A stretch of 64,000 nucleotides of DNA from Homalodisca vitripennis (taxonomy: Eukaryota > Arthropoda > Insecta > Hemiptera > Cicadellidae): positions 54,354,501 to 54,418,500 of the forward strand of contig NC_060208.1 of assembly GCF_021130785.1 (NCBI RefSeq). The letters are read 5' to 3'. Position 1 is the first letter of the stretch; the number at the start of each line of letters is the position of its first letter. A program made the position numbers and the translations under genes. The notes under the pieces are model-generated. The model saw only the letters and a program-made list of their open reading frames with translations, was not told the origin of the DNA and searched no databases. Shown here piece after piece: positions 34,601 to 47,879 of this stretch.

Positions 34601-35020
34601 AGTACTGTCAAAGGACGTAGCTTAGCAAGGAGCTTGCAAACGGGATCATTTACTTGTGTCTAGATAACATAAATTACCTTCTATTAAGAATTTTTACGTC
34701 CTTACTCTACGAGAAGAACACATTAAAGATTATAGCATATATTATGTAGGCTATGCTCTTCTCGACCTCTCCTCTCTGCTCCATTCTGTCATTCAATCTC
34801 AGCTGTACCGCCATATGTTCACGTCTACTCATATTGCTTCACTAACTTTGACGTACGAAACGGTCAACTTTACTTACTATACAGGTACTTAACCATTATT
34901 TGAAGTATTTCATAACAGTAAGTTATTTTTCTGAGTAAATGTTGATCAGTTGTCACCTTTGGGGGACAGCCTGTCCGGGGTACGAAGAAAATCTTTGACA
35001 GCCTATTTTGAGTTGTATAT
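31680..35020. other. Gene-free stretch
   Basis: No exon, RNA gene or mobile element with recognisable ends was found between the gene B promoter and the first Tc1/mariner-like element. Confidence 0.45.
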
Positions 35021-35027
35021 CATCTTA

Positions 35028-36146
35028 AAGGTCTAGTTGAACTTAAAACAATTACGCAAACCAGAGTTATAAAGGTGATCCAGTCAGAAGAAGTTGCTGT
35101 TTAAAGTTTTTACAATGTGTAATACACTGTAAATAAGAAATAACTAATACTGTACATGTTACAAGATAACAGTGTGTGGGAATACATTTGAGTGAACTAA
35201 TTTCAAATTAGGTGTTCAAAATGCTCCCCTCTGGTCGTCTGACAATGTGCTAAGAGTAATCGGAAATACCTGCTGCTTAAAGAAAGACACTGTTAATTGA
35301 AATTAGTGAGCCCGTTAGGGATTACCATTCTGTGGACTTCCCCACAATGGCCTGTTGGCTCTCTTTGTCAGAGTTTATCGTCGTTACTGAACCAGACTTC
35401 AATCAATACACCATAACATCAATTAGTAACAACATTCATTCAATACAACTTTGAAACGCAGTACATATGACAAAAGATTGCAATAGTAAGAACTGCCAAC
35501 AATGCTCAGCTGTGTATTTCTCTATCTCGATTCGTTCAAGAACAGGGGTTACTGAATTACTCATTAAAAGTATCAAGATATGCTCCAAAATGAGATAGTT
35601 TCTGTTCTACAAGTTAGTCTTGGCGCTGACATTCAAACATGTTTATTCCAAAATGACGGAGCACCATCACACTGTGGTGTTCAAGTGAGACAATACTTAG
35701 GTACAATATTCCCACATCGGTGGATTGGAAGATGTGGAGCAAATGAGTGGCCGGCTCGTTCCTTTGACCTAACTCCGCTTGATTACTTTTTATGAGGTGA
35801 CCTCAAATACAAAGTTTATCAAACTCAGCCTACAGATCTGATCGAACTCAGGCATACGATAGCACAGGAAGTTCAAGCTATTCCACAAGAATACATTGAA
35901 ATTGTAGTAGCCAGCTTTTATAACCGGTTAGCATATTGCCAGACGACGAGAGGGGATGATTTTGAACACCTACTTTGAAATTAGTTAACTCAAATGTATT
36001 ACCACACAATATTAACTTGTGACAGGTACAGTATTAGTTATATCTTATGTACAATGTATTAAACATTTTTAAACAGCAATTTCTTTCAATTAGATCATCC
36101 TTTTCAACTCCGGTTTGTGGAATTGTTTTCAGTTCAACTAGGCCTT
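35028..36146 (+). mobile_element. Degraded Tc1/mariner-like element A
   Basis: Inverted repeats of over 50 bases (left AAGGTCTAGTTGAACTTAAA; right end its reverse complement with few changes) are bordered by TA (35,026-35,027 and 36,147-36,148). The residual frame holds LFQNDGAPSHC, RWIGRCGANEWPARS and DLTPLDYFL then a stop, followed by LKYKVYQTQP. That is the DDE C-terminal half of a Tc3-like transposase; the N-terminal half is gone. Confidence 0.85.
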
Positions 36147-36509
36147 TAAATTGACGTAGGCTACAACTCAACATATCATTCCATTAAGACCCCTCGGATG
36201 TCTTGTTTGAAATACGAATTGGTGTGCAGTTCCACTTTTTTTCAATTTCAATCTATCAAGGTTTTAATTTAAATGTTCAGGAATCTTATTTATACCTTTG
36301 ATGGTCTACAAATTTTCCACATGACTTTGTTTGTGCACATTTATAGCGTGACTGCCTAAAAGTTTTTCTATGTCGCTATGGACAAAGTCAAATCGATGGC
36401 CAGTTTACTTGTATGCGTAAAGGAATTGATGTTTGGGCGACATACTGATTTTTTTTACAGAAGTTACTATTGAATGTAATAAATATGGTTTTTAGTGTCA
36501 CAGTTGATA

Positions 36510-37842
36510 TAGGGTTAGCCAGTGAAACGGGAAGATTGGAGATGGCCTTGACAGTTGGAACGTGAGTGTTGGGGTACTAGTGGCCGGCTCCTTTCTACCT
36601 GCGTGTCACGCCATTTAGTTGAGATGGATCGTTGGACGGGTGAACATCGTGGCTACACGGTTAGAGCGTATTATACGAATGGTGAGAGTTTGGTGAAAAC
36701 GCGACGTGCTTTTCGACGCCATTTCAACATACCGCGCAACAGGCTTGTTCCTTGGATAAACGCAATTCGTTCGTGGATAAACAACCTTGAACAAACTGGA
36801 TCAACATCTAAAAAACGAGGTGGGAGTGCAAAAACCGTTCGAACTCCTCTAAATATCGCTACTGTTCAACAAGCAATGCTCAGAAGTCCACGCCGATCTG
36901 CCAAACAACATGCTCTACGCCTTGGAAGAACATGCTCACTTCGGTGAGAAGGATTCTTCATCAAGATTTAAATTTTCACCCATACAAAATACAGATTGTG
37001 CATCTCTCAAACCAACTAACCATCAGAAACGATTACAATTATGTGAGGAAATGGCCAGAAGACTTGAAGAAAATGTCGACCAAGTAAAGAACTTGCGGAT
37101 GAGCGATGAGGCGCATTTCCACCTCTCTGGTTTTGTTAATAACCAAAACTTCATATACTGGTCGGAGGAAACCACTACTAGCGCACTTCATGAAACGCCT
37201 CTTCATGCTGAAAAAGTGACGGTTTGGTGCGCGATGTGAGCAAGAGGAATCATAGGCTCATTTTGCTTTGAGGATGTGAATGGAAGTGCTGTGGCTGTGA
37301 ACTCTGTGCGTTACGTTGCAATGATCCAGACCTTTTTTACACAATTCTCCCATAACTCTCCCATTTTCCAGTGAATGAACACACAATTTTCCAACAAGAT
37401 GGGGCAACAAGCCACACTGCAAGAGTTGCCACGAATGCTTTGTTTCCAGGTGGCGTCATTTCCCGATATCTCTTGGCTCCCTCGCTCTCTAGATTTGACA
37501 GCATGTGACTTTTTTCTATGGGGTTACTTAGAAACAAGAGTTTTTCAGAACAATCCACCTAGAACTATCCCAGCCGTAAAACAACGAATTCGGGACGAAA
37601 TCGAAGGAATACCAGTCAATATGCTGCAAAATGTCATGAGAAACTTCCAGGTCCGGCTGCAGCAGTGCATAGATTCCAATGGAGGACATATGGCAAATGT
37701 TATATTCGAAAAATAATTTTTCACTTATTGTACAGTAAATGGCTTCCTTTTTTCTTTATATTTATAACCATTAAATAATAAAATTAATTTTCTTAAAGAA
37801 TTAGTTGCTTATTTAAATCTTCCCGTTCCACTGGTTAACCTG
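36510..37842 (+). mobile_element. Degraded Tc1/mariner-like element B (DUF4817-type N-terminus)
   Basis: Imperfect inverted repeats of about 26 bases (right end, reverse complement: CAGGTTAACCAGTGGAACGG) are bordered by TA. Frames show an N-terminal helix-turn-helix domain (RAYYTNGESLVKTRRAFRRH), MSDEAHFHLSGFVNNQNFIYW, QQDGATSHTARV and DLTACDFFLWGYLETRVFQN. Frame changes near 36,930, 37,010 and 37,375-37,480, and TGA stops at about 37,239 and 37,372, show it cannot encode a whole transposase. Confidence 0.85.
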
Positions 37843-37844
37843 TA

Positions 37845-39900
37845 TTTCTTTGATAGGATATACTTGGTTGTTACTATATTACTTTTGACACTTTTACTTT
37901 TTGACATGATATTTACAGTTTCCGCAACAAGGTTTTTGGCAAGGTTTACAAAGGGCTGTGATTCCTTACTTAACACTTTTATAAGATCAGTATACAGACC
38001 AAAACTGTTTAATATTATTATTGTTGGCTTTTTAAATACAACTCTTTGAGATTCGGAAAATTGGTCCTTTGTTTCTTGAGAATTTTGAAGTAGGTTAAAT
38101 GCTGTCTGTCCTCATGATTGTGTTGATGTGAAGGCCAGGATAACATTTAGTTATGGATTTCAGAACGCTTTGGAAAAAAGAATTATTGTTTTTGTTTGTT
38201 GGTTGTAATATATGTATATAATTATAAAAGTGCTACCTTCCTGGTCTTTGATCTTACAAAATCATCACTTACGAGATTTTACTTTCGCTCCCCCCCCCCC
38301 CCCCCCACAAGTAGGTAAAATTGCATTAGGGTGCACAAAATACTAAGATTTGTTTTTGATTTGTTGCGAAAGTAGTTCTTTGTAAGTTAGTCTCCATTTG
38401 TTTATCAGCAAACAACTGAGAAATGTTATGTTGGATAAGATGATGCTGATATTGTAATAGGCCAAAGATGAATAAAAGTGAGAACTACCAACAACATCAT
38501 TATGTTTGAACACCAGAGCTCAACCTATTATTAATTTGTCTTTTTGCTTTATTTATTTGTTAACTCGTTCTTTGCCCTTGCTTAACTAGCTATTGATATA
38601 AAAAAATAAACGTTTGATTTACAATTATTAATGAGTTTATTTGTCACATGTATGATACAGGGTTTCGTAAATTATACTGCTATGGGCACATAAAAAAAAA
38701 TTATATCCAACATAGAAAAGGTTTTGGTGCATGTTAGATTTGAATTTTCAAAGATTTGGAATCATAAATTGGGTAGACCTTACTTGAGTTTAAGTCCAGT
38801 TTTACTTTGTGTGTTCCATTGACATTTATTCATCTTCCAATCATCCTTGTCAGTTTAGTGTGGATTTAATACTGGCAATCTTGATCCTTGAAGATTTGGG
38901 AGTTCTGGTTGCCATCCAATATTCGAGTGGTCATCCTCTCGTAAATGTCTATTCTGTTCTTTTACAAAAATTGAGATTCACCAATTTAACACAAATACTA
39001 AAACGTATGACTGTATTTAATAACTCAAATGTTGATTAACTTTGTGTTTTTTAATACATTTCTTGATGAAAAAATGTTCTTCTCAGTCTCATATTGTCAT
39101 GATTCAAAAGAATAAATTCCATTATTGTAAAGTCACCAGCTGATCTAAATTCACTTTATAACTCCAGGTGTTGTATAATGAATTCTTAAATTAACTTAAT
39201 CGCTCTGTAAACTTACTTTGCATAAAAATCTCCTCATTTTAATATAAAAATTTAATGTATTCTGTGGTATTTGGTCTAAAGAAATTACTTTATTTTATCT
39301 GATGATTCAATTTTACAATAGTTCATGTATTTCTATCTTATATGTTTGATGATTTGTTTTGTGTTAATTTTAACTCTAAAATAGGTTGCTAGTTTATTTT
39401 AATTTTAAAATATATTGACTTATATATGTTTATTGTAAGTTATCAAAATTGTATGGGTGTATGTTCTTCTTCTTGTATGGATTCCTGTGTGTGTGTGTAC
39501 ATATGTGGTATAAATCCCTTTAGTTATTTATTAATCTTTTATAGACAAACATAAAATAATATTAACTATTAACTTTACTTTTTAAAACAAAACCGTAATA
39601 CTATTCATCTTTAGTAGAAAAGTTTCATAACATTTTTCCTTGTTAATTTTCTCCTCCAAAGTCAATTGTGAGTAGATATAATGAAGATTTAACTAAATTA
39701 AAAGGAGCACAATCATTTCTGTTTTTCTATCAATTCAAAGGGTAAATCAACAATTTTTTCTAACTTTAATAGCCAACACCGCCATATACATAATAAAAAA
39801 TACAGATTTGTCAAGGATAAATTGGTAGGAAATTGATTAAATTACCATAAACTTATCAAAACTGCTATATTTACAAACAAATTATTAACTGTACTTTAAC
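37845..39900. other. Gene-free stretch with a C homopolymer
   Basis: Nothing recognised apart from a run of about 16 C near 38,291-38,306. Confidence 0.5.
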
Positions 39901-39917
39901 TGTACAGTTAATAGAAT

Positions 39918-40175
39918 CTATGCTTCTGATTTCTTCTGTTTCTTCTTCCTCACAAAACCTTCGGGCCAACCATCGATAGCAGGAGAATACTTGTACTTCC
40001 CTCTTAGCTCACGCAGTCGCTTCATCTCATCCTTGAAGTCCTGGTGCTCGTCTCTGAACAACCCATACTCTCGCAATTTCATCATAAGCAGACCTGTCTC
40101 TACGTGGCGGGGATAGTAACACACCATCTTCTCTGGATTCTTGTTGTCTGGTTGTTGTGCCATCAGCCGCACCAC
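39918..40175 (-). CDS. Mrps33: Mrps33 exon 2
   Basis: Acceptor GGGTTTGCAG, then VVRLMAQQPDNKNPEK and the diagnostic DEHQDFKDE block, ending SEA and TAG. The start fits the family's K-V-V-(K/R)-L junction with exon 1. Confidence 0.92.
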   Translation of the reverse strand: MVRLMAQQPDNKNPEKMVCYYPRHVETGLLMMKLREYGLFRDEHQDFKDEMKRLRELRGKYKYSPAIDGWPEGFVRKKKQKKSEA

Positions 40176-43100
40176 CTGCAAACCCCAGATATATTGTCAT
40201 TTTGACATACAAGCCATCACATTTTGAAACATTTTCCTCAAACTATAAGCAAATAGAACACTACTCTGCATCATTCATTAGCTGCATACCGGAATGAGTT
40301 TCTGTAAGACAATTATTTGTAGGTTCACTCCAGACAACAGAAGAATCTAGTTAATTCACTAGAATAACATAGATAATGATGAAATAAAAGCTACAGTAAT
40401 AAATAGGTTAAATAATTATATGGTCAATCTTAGACGTTTCCACTCCGTCAATCAGGTGATTTGGAATCCTCACAACATGCAGGCACTAGTCCACCCTCAC
40501 CCTTGCCCCTGCACGCATTGAACATGGAGTACCACAGGGTTCTTTATAGGGGTCTGTGTTGTTTATTTTGATGATTAGTGATATACTACTAGTATTAAAC
40601 AGTCACATAATACTTTATGCTAACAACACAAACTTTTTCAATAAGTGTTCTGACTTTTACTCTTCAACATTTAACACACATAGCTCTATCGGCAGCATTA
40701 ACTTGCTTTAAAGTCAGTTGATTCTTAATGAATATAAGTAAAACTCAAAACATGTACTTTTGCTTTTGAGATTTTCTAGAACAAGTCAGTGTAGAGAGAG
40801 TCTGCATTGATTGTCTATAAGTTTATGATTGTCTATATCGATAAAAATCTATCTTGAGAAACTCATACAGCAAACACAGCCAAACTCTAATACACCACTA
40901 TAAATATGTTTCCAGATTTAAGTAAGGCTTTTTACAGCCTTCATTAAATCTGATTCTGGAGAAGCTTTACAACTTAGGGATCATGGACACAGCTCACAGG
41001 TGGTGTAAGAGCTATCTAAGCTATTACAAACAGATGGTTGAGCTGAAAGAAACTGAAGATGACACTACAAGAGCCTACAGATCCAAGCCACTACTGGTAA
41101 AAAAGGGAGCACCACAGGGTTCCGTGCTGGGGGTCTTGTTCGCTCTATTCACTGCTGTTCCCGCCCAGCTACAAGATTACTGTAAAGCTGCAATGTACGC
41201 AGATGACACTGTCTTGCAGGTTAGCAGTTATTTGGCCGATCAACTGGAGGTGGAAAATGTTATTTGTGTTAGCCTATCTCAAAAGTATTGCCCTGAGAGG
41301 TAAACATTGACCTGGTATTTAATGAAGAAATTGATTGACACACAACTGATTCTTGGAAGATGTGTTTGGGCCTCCCAAAATTTACACTGTATCCTCAACC
41401 AAACATCTTAGAGTGATCCTCGATAATCGACTCTCATGGCATCACCATATTGACTCACTATGCCTTAAACTAAGCTCTACAATATTTGCAATAAAGCGGA
41501 TTCAGACCATGTTATTGTGCCTTATTTGAGTCATACATTAAGTACGGAAATATAATTTAGGGGCGATCTTCTCAGGGAAAAAAAACCCTTCAGAGAGTGC
41601 TGATATTGCAAAGATGTGTTTTGAGAGTCTTAGCCAATCTCCAACCAAGGCAAAGCTGCAGGGATGCTCTCAGAAATCATCGAATTTTAACAGCTGTATC
41701 AATTTACATCTCTGAAGCCGTCTTACACACCTGCATGCTCCCTTGTAACAGTGATACTCTAAGGTATAACACTAGGTCTCCAAATGACTTTAATCTGTCT
41801 CTACACAGAATCACACTCTACTCTTAGAAGCCGTCTTATACAGGAGCCAAATTTTCTAACCTCCTTCCTGCAAAAGTAAAGAATGGTCCTGCAGATGGAC
41901 TTCAGAGAAGACTTTGGCAGTGGCTTGCTGAAGTCTATAGTTTGGAAGAGTTTAAAGCATGTGCAAGAGACCCTAGCTGAATATTGTAATTTATTGTAAC
42001 TGACACCATTTTTATCTTGATGTTGATAAATAAATATTTCTATATTCTGTATTTTTAGTTCTAAAAGAACCTTTGAGCAGCTTCCTGAAGGATATTCTGG
42101 ATGAGCAAGGTTGGAGGTAAGGGCTGTCTCAGACAGGAATGAGGATGGATTTTGGTCATTAATCTGTCATGTCACCTTGAAAGAAGGAACTCCAGCTTTG
42201 AACTAGCCTCTCCGGTCAAAGCAGGCAGGAATGGCACACCCTAATGTCTAAGCTAGCAAACTGTCTTTAACCCTTAGTCCCTCTATGTCATTCTTCTGCA
42301 TTAGACTAACCCTAATTGTGCGGTTAGGGATGTGCTGCTCCTAGACATCCATAGAGTTGCCCACATTTAAGTGACACATCCGTTTTTGCTGTACCCAGTA
42401 GGTTCAACTGGAAGGTATAAACCAGCCAAAAGTGAACCTTCCTTGGGGCTGTTGTGTTGTGTGACTTACTGCTAACTTGTTTTTAGTCAGAAATAATCCC
42501 TTGGTGGCCATAAGAATTGACCTTTTATATTTCTAGTTTTTTCAGAACCAGTTGAATATGGTTTAATTTCTACACAAGTCTTGGAAATGAAACGTTTGTT
42601 GTCTGATTACTCAGACCACACGCTGTCTGATAAAAAACAACTGCTGGCTCATGTTGACATTTTAGCTTACTGCGCAGTTGTTTTATTGTAAGATATACAA
42701 ACCTGTTCTACTGTTCTACTATTGCTGCTAATTCTCAATTAGTTCTTATTTATTTTAATCTCTTAGTAATATTAGTATTTTAGGAAGATAATGAACGATA
42801 ACATCAGCAATTTGACACATACCACAAAAGCACAGATGGATCTATGATTACCAATTTATATTTTATGATTAGATATTGTATATTTGAAGTTTTGAAAAAA
42901 TAACTACCGAGCAACTGAGTGAAAGAAATTTTATTGTTAAATTTTCTTTAGAAAAAATGTTTTTTTTAAATCATAAAGTTGCTTTAAAATAAAAGTTATT
43001 CCTCATAAATGATTTTTATAAAAATAGTTTTTAAAAGTCTTGCTAAATAAGTCTTTTGCTCTTTGTCCTAAAAGAAAATAATATAGAGAACATGAAAATA

Positions 43101-46100
43101 AAATTGTTGTTTAAATAAAAATATTTTATTTTTTATTTTACAAGATTAATCAACCTTCCAGAAATGAAGGAAATGCTATTTTGGAGTAAACAAGTAAAAT
43201 ATGTAGTTTCATCCCAAAACTAAATTGGACTTAACATGTGTAGAGAAATATTGAAAACAGTTAAGGTTATAAACTAAAATTTGGTACACATTAAGTTAAA
43301 GTAATTAATAAGTTGTCAATTAAAATGAAATGAATGGTGACTGTTCTTTGAAATCTAAACTCTACAATTTCTTGTTAAGTAATGCTTTTTATTCAGTAAA
43401 CGAGTTTTTATTGAGCCAATGGACTGAAAATGACTTTTTTAAGGAGTAAAATGAAAACTGTAACATGAATTATACGGACCTGCCTATGTATCAATGGACT
43501 GAAAATGACTTTTTTAAGGAGTAAAATGAAAACTGTAACATGAATTATGATACGGACCTGCCTATGTATCAATGGACTGAAAATGACTTTCTTAAGGAGT
43601 AAAATGAAAACTGTAACATGAATTATACGGACCTGCCTATGTATCAATGGACTGAAAATGACTTTTTTAAGGAGTAAAATGAAAACTGTAACATGAATTA
43701 TACGGACCTGCCTATGTATCAATGGACTGAAAATGACTTTCTTAAGGAGTAAAATGAAAACTGTAACATGAATTATACGGACCTGCCTATGTATCAATGG
43801 ACTGGAAATGACTTTCTTAAGGAGTTGAAAACTGTAACATGAATTATACGGACCTGCCTATGTATCAATGGACATGATAAGGAGTAAAATGAAAACTGTA
43901 ACATGAATTATACGGACCTGCCTATGTATCAATGGACTGAAAATGACTGAAAACTGTAACATGTACCTGCCTATGTATCAATGGACTGAAAATGACTTTC
44001 TTAAGGAGTAAAATGAAAACTGTAACATGAATTATAACATGAATGGACTAAATGATAAGGAGTAAAATGAAAACTGTAACATGAATTATACGGACCTGCC
44101 TATGTATCGGACTATGTATCAATGGACTGAAAATGACTTTTTTAAGTAGCAAAACGTAAACTGTAACATGAATTATTCGGACCTGCCTATGTATTTGCTT
44201 GAAATATTTTGTGGCCAATAAACTATTCTATTCTATTCTTGAATATTGTGTACTGTAATCATGAAGTCAACTTTACGAATTTTTTTAAAATCTGTCAGAG
44301 ATTAAATGAATTTTTAGCTTTATTTTAAATCATTGTATTATTGTGTATTTAATAATGTAAGGATTAAATATCTATCAAATGATGGCAAAAATGTAATTCA
44401 ATATTTTTTCATATAATCAGTAATTAGAATTGCTTTTAAAGGGTCATAATATATATCTTATAGATTAACATTATGATCATAATTGTCAGTAGGTTATCAG
44501 GTTGAGTCCCAGGAGGATTTTTTTAAAGATTAAGCCACAGCTCACACACATCATATTGACCATGTTTATCAGATCTGATCACAAGTAATGGACATGTACC
44601 AGACCGCAACATGAATTGTGTTTGCTGCATGTCTCAAGCGTATAACCCTATGCTGCTGTACTGCCTGGGCTGTAGTTAAGTACAAGGATTTGTTGGTTTT
44701 TTATAGATGGCCACACAGTATTCCACACACTGCATGAGCACATGGTATGTACTTGAGCAGAAAGTGTGCATAACATGGTGCACACTATTTTTATAGATAT
44801 ATTGAAAATATACAATAAATTAAACATGTTTATTGATCATTAGCCCCATGGTCTGCTGAGAAAAGGGTTTAAATAATTTTCTATACTCTGTTAAAGTAAA
44901 GATTCATACAGTAAATCTGATGTACATGGACCTCAACTTATTTCTTGACTGTAAATGATCAAATAATTATCTTTAAAGTTAGAGTGTTGCACTATGACTA
45001 CTCACCTATAATATACTGTCCTAAGGTAAATAGAGGGGGGGGGGACTGAAGTAAGCCTTGAAAGTCATACGAATGTTAAGGGAACAACAACTTTTCAGTT
45101 TTACGAAAATAAAAGATGTTGAAATAGTTGTCCACACAACTAAATTATTATTTTACAAAATCGGATTGCTAATTCGTCTCACTTTCACCATGAAATGGAA
45201 GAAGGGGTGTCAGGGATGTGAGTGCTGAGATGAAGGTAAAACGATGATACCAATAAAAGCCTTCTTAAAATGGCCCTAAATTTAAAATTGTAACAACTAC
45301 TTTGTAATCTAAATCTGAGTTTAAATACAATTTATCAAAATAATGCTAGCACAGTCTTTAAATTGTAATACATGGTTGTTGTTACTAAACACTCTGAAAC
45401 TGATAAATGCAAACAAAACAACACTTGCTCTGTGACGCGCAGCACTAATACAGGTACCAGCTGATCAGTCTTGTATCAACACACGTGCAATGTAGTCATC
45501 ACTCTCACTAAATACTGATTCTGTTAGTATCAATACATTGTGATACAAAAGAATCATTACGACTGTAATTGTAATTGTATAATGTAATTGATTGTTTAAA
45601 ATTGACATTGTTATCAAGTTTTAAATTTACTTTTCAACTTATGTCATTTTTAAAACTAATGACTAGATCATGTAAATTTTAAGCTTAATTTGTTTTTATT
45701 TTCATTTATTTTAATATTTTGTATTATTTCATAATTCATATTTGTATAGTATGGTGTAATCTATTTTATGTTTTGTGATAAATATAATAAAGAATATAGA
45801 AAAGAAATATTAAATATAGTGAAACTAACACAAGTTATCATGTTACCTACTATAAGGTTAAATCTGTTATAATATATGTGACGAATTTAGTTCAGGCAAG
45901 TAACAGAAATTTTACTAAAATATTGTAGTAATATATTGTTGATTCCCTCAGCTTTTGATTACAAATTTGTAACAATAGAATGGGTTATTAGTTGTAAATT
46001 GTTATCATATATGTACTAAAAATCTACATAATTTTTTCACAACCCATAATAAGCAGAGAACTACATTTATGCCTATACAACTTAATTATAAACATCATTA

Positions 46101-47862
46101 CTTTAACATGATGACTGTTACAGACGCCCTAGTGCACTTGCTGTCTTATTAGACTACTAAGGATCACTCAGGATAGAGCCGCAGTGGAGCTGTTTACCCC
46201 TTTATGATTTTTGACATAATATTATGTTCATAGCGATTGTGTAAGTGTGCTACTGACATAATATTACGCAAAAAACATTTCAATGACAATATGTATATAT
46301 ATATTTTTACAGAAACGAGGCACTTGATGGTCTTGTGTTATACAGCGGACTATGCAGGTCCATCAAGCCTTTTATTTAAACCTTAATATAACCACCTCAT
46401 GATTTTTTCTGGGCATACAATTATGTTTTATAACTTGCTTAACAAATGTGTGCTAATATTTTATATATAAACTTTTAGCTACATGCTGGTCCACGTATAT
46501 ACATGTATTGGTCCTATCTATACCCTGTACAATTAAGCGGTAGATGTTGTTCCGAGGATTGTGTGGTTGGTGGTGGGGGAAATAGGGGAAGGGAACCGCA
46601 TCTGCCTCTTGATTGTAAATTATTGTTGGACCAGTAATTGCCTCTCGTTTGTAAAACACCAAGTAATAAGGCATTAATTTCAAAATTTTTATAAAATGTT
46701 AAGGTAACCAATAATATTACTGTGTGTGAAAATAACAGAATTTCTTGGGTAATCCTTAATATTGAAACATAATATGCTTATGTAAGCTTAAAACATGATA
46801 TCAACAAGAAAGAGGCTTTTAAAATGTATCTTCTTAGCTTGATACCTGAGCTGGAAGAACTAACTGTTTCACAAATAAAACAATTTAAACACAGGGTATT
46901 AACTCTTATTGATGAGATATCAGCCCCATCTGTAGTCCCACAGCTATCACCTCATTCTAGCATCTCACTTGCATCTGATGTTTCAAGCACCTCTACAGCC
47001 AGCCCTGCTTTTGATTGATGTGAATAATGATAGAGTTACCTGTGTCACAGTTGCAGCAGCCAACAGCGATTCAGTTTATACCGATTTCACACAGGATACC
47101 AACACCAGTGATTATTATATCCAAAAACATGTAAAATAACCATGGTAAATAAAGTAACTTTTTTCTCGTGTCTTTATTATTTTTAAATTGTAATTTTGTA
47201 TTTGTCTACTAAATATTAAATGTAAAAATCATACCTCCTATCGATTATTATTCTTTCTTCCGTGGAAACACATTCCTTCATATTTGTGTTCATCTCCTCT
47301 ATAGAACAAGCAACCATCCTTACTGATTCCAAATACAATTCTTTGAAAATCTTGTAGAAAGCTATAAACTTGCTGTTAGTCTGATTTAATTGTTCAGCTG
47401 CTATGAACAACCTGGATCGAATATATAAGGATAACACCAATATTTCCTTCGTGCTCTTCGTTGCTTGTCACGTTCGTAATAGGCTACTATTGCTTCCTCA
47501 TCTGAACTACTACTTGACATGATGTCTACAATTTTTTAATGAGAAATAACTATGAATGTAATGAATTAACTTAAAATATAACTCTACTGAAATAAAATCT
47601 GTCTGCTTGAGATCGCCATCTGGTTTAGAATCAGTCGCTCTCGTGTGTAGAGACCGCAACTGATTGTGGTTGTAAACTGATTTCAAACTCGTGTTGCAAA
47701 ACAATCGACCTGTGTGCAGATGACCTAACTGGTTGTAGTACCTACCTTCCTGGAGCTAGCAGTTGTGTCCCGGACTGCTTCACCAAAAATACGACGGCTC
47801 AGCTTGTTCATACGCTGAGCATAGCTTGTTGAAAGTTTTATTAACTCTGAATATTGATACAT
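39918..47862 (-). CDS. Mrps33: Mitochondrial small ribosomal subunit protein mS33
   Basis: Two coding exons (47862-47746 and 40175-39918) give 39 + 85 residues with a 7.6-kb phase-0 intron. Recognised from the N-terminal NKLSRRIFGEAVR and the conserved YYPRHVETGLLMMKLREYGL and FRDEHQDFKDEMKRLRELRG. mS33 is a small, animal-wide component of the mitoribosome small subunit; 124 residues is close to the usual 100-110. The C-terminus is basic (RKKKQKKSEA). An AG right before the ATG context suggests a separate 5' leader exon. The long intron is filled with transposon remains. Confidence 0.93.
40440..40700 (+). mobile_element. LINE reverse-transcriptase scrap 1
   Basis: A frame reads HGVPQGS, a stop, then GSVLFILMISDILL and LYANNT. 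This is the catalytic region of a jockey-like reverse transcriptase with YADD changed to YANN, so it is dead. Confidence 0.7.
40870..42050 (+). mobile_element. LINE (jockey-like) 3' half, degenerate
   Basis: DLSKAF, KKGAPQGSVLGVLF and MYADDTVLQ are reverse-transcriptase motifs (YADD at about 41,198-41,209). Downstream frames give QRCVLRVLANLQPRQSCRDA, a typical C-terminal block, and an A/T tail near 42,040. Several frameshifts are present. It is inserted in the Mrps33 intron opposite to the gene. Confidence 0.8.
43417..44190. repeat. 75-bp minisatellite, about ten copies
   Basis: The unit begins CAATGGACTGAAAATGACTT and ends GACCTGCCTATGTAT; starts at 43,417, 43,492, 43,570, 43,645, 43,720 and 43,795. 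Later copies are shortened or rearranged. The 75-base period keeps a minus-strand frame open, which is not evidence of a protein. Confidence 0.95.
44190..44237 (+). mobile_element. LINE-like 3' tail
   Basis: GTGGCCAATAAACTATTCTA followed by repeats of TTCTA resembles the 3' end of insect jockey/I-type elements. It directly abuts the 75-bp array. Confidence 0.5.
44250..46800. other. Mrps33 intron, nothing recognised
   Basis: AT-rich, with a short G run near 45,037. No exon or transposon end noticed. Confidence 0.45.
46824..47018 (+). pseudogene. BESS-motif protein fragment (PIF/Harbinger partner)
   Basis: The frame begins LLSLIPELEELTVSQIKQFK and continues with a Leu-rich helix and a Ser-rich tail. 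This fits the BESS motif of MADF-BESS proteins, which PIF/Harbinger transposons carry beside the transposase. The MADF part is not visible. It converges on the transposase fragment at 47.2-47.5 kb. Confidence 0.55.
47216..47520 (-). pseudogene. PIF/Harbinger transposase N-terminus, frameshifted
   Basis: From ATG at 47,520 the frame reads MSSSSSDEEAIVAYYERDKQ, then RRARRKYW. After a one-base shift another frame gives RLFIAAEQLNQTNSKFIAFY and ECVSTEERIII. This is the N-terminus of HARBI1-like nucleases. It stops before the catalytic DDE part. Confidence 0.65.
47746..47862 (-). CDS. Mrps33: Mrps33 exon 1
   Basis: 39 codons from ATG at 47,862 to donor AAG|GTAGGT. It contains the NKLSRRIFGEAVR signature of mS33. 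TTTCAG just upstream (exon edge 47,870) suggests the ATG lies in the second exon of the transcript. Confidence 0.9.
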
Positions 47863-47879
47863 TTCTCCTCCTGAAACAG

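Noticed and set aside
43408..43797. 129-residue open frame of repeating MIHRQVRIIHVTVF
   Set aside because: It is a by-product of a 75-bp tandem repeat whose length is a multiple of three; no start context, splice signal or homology.
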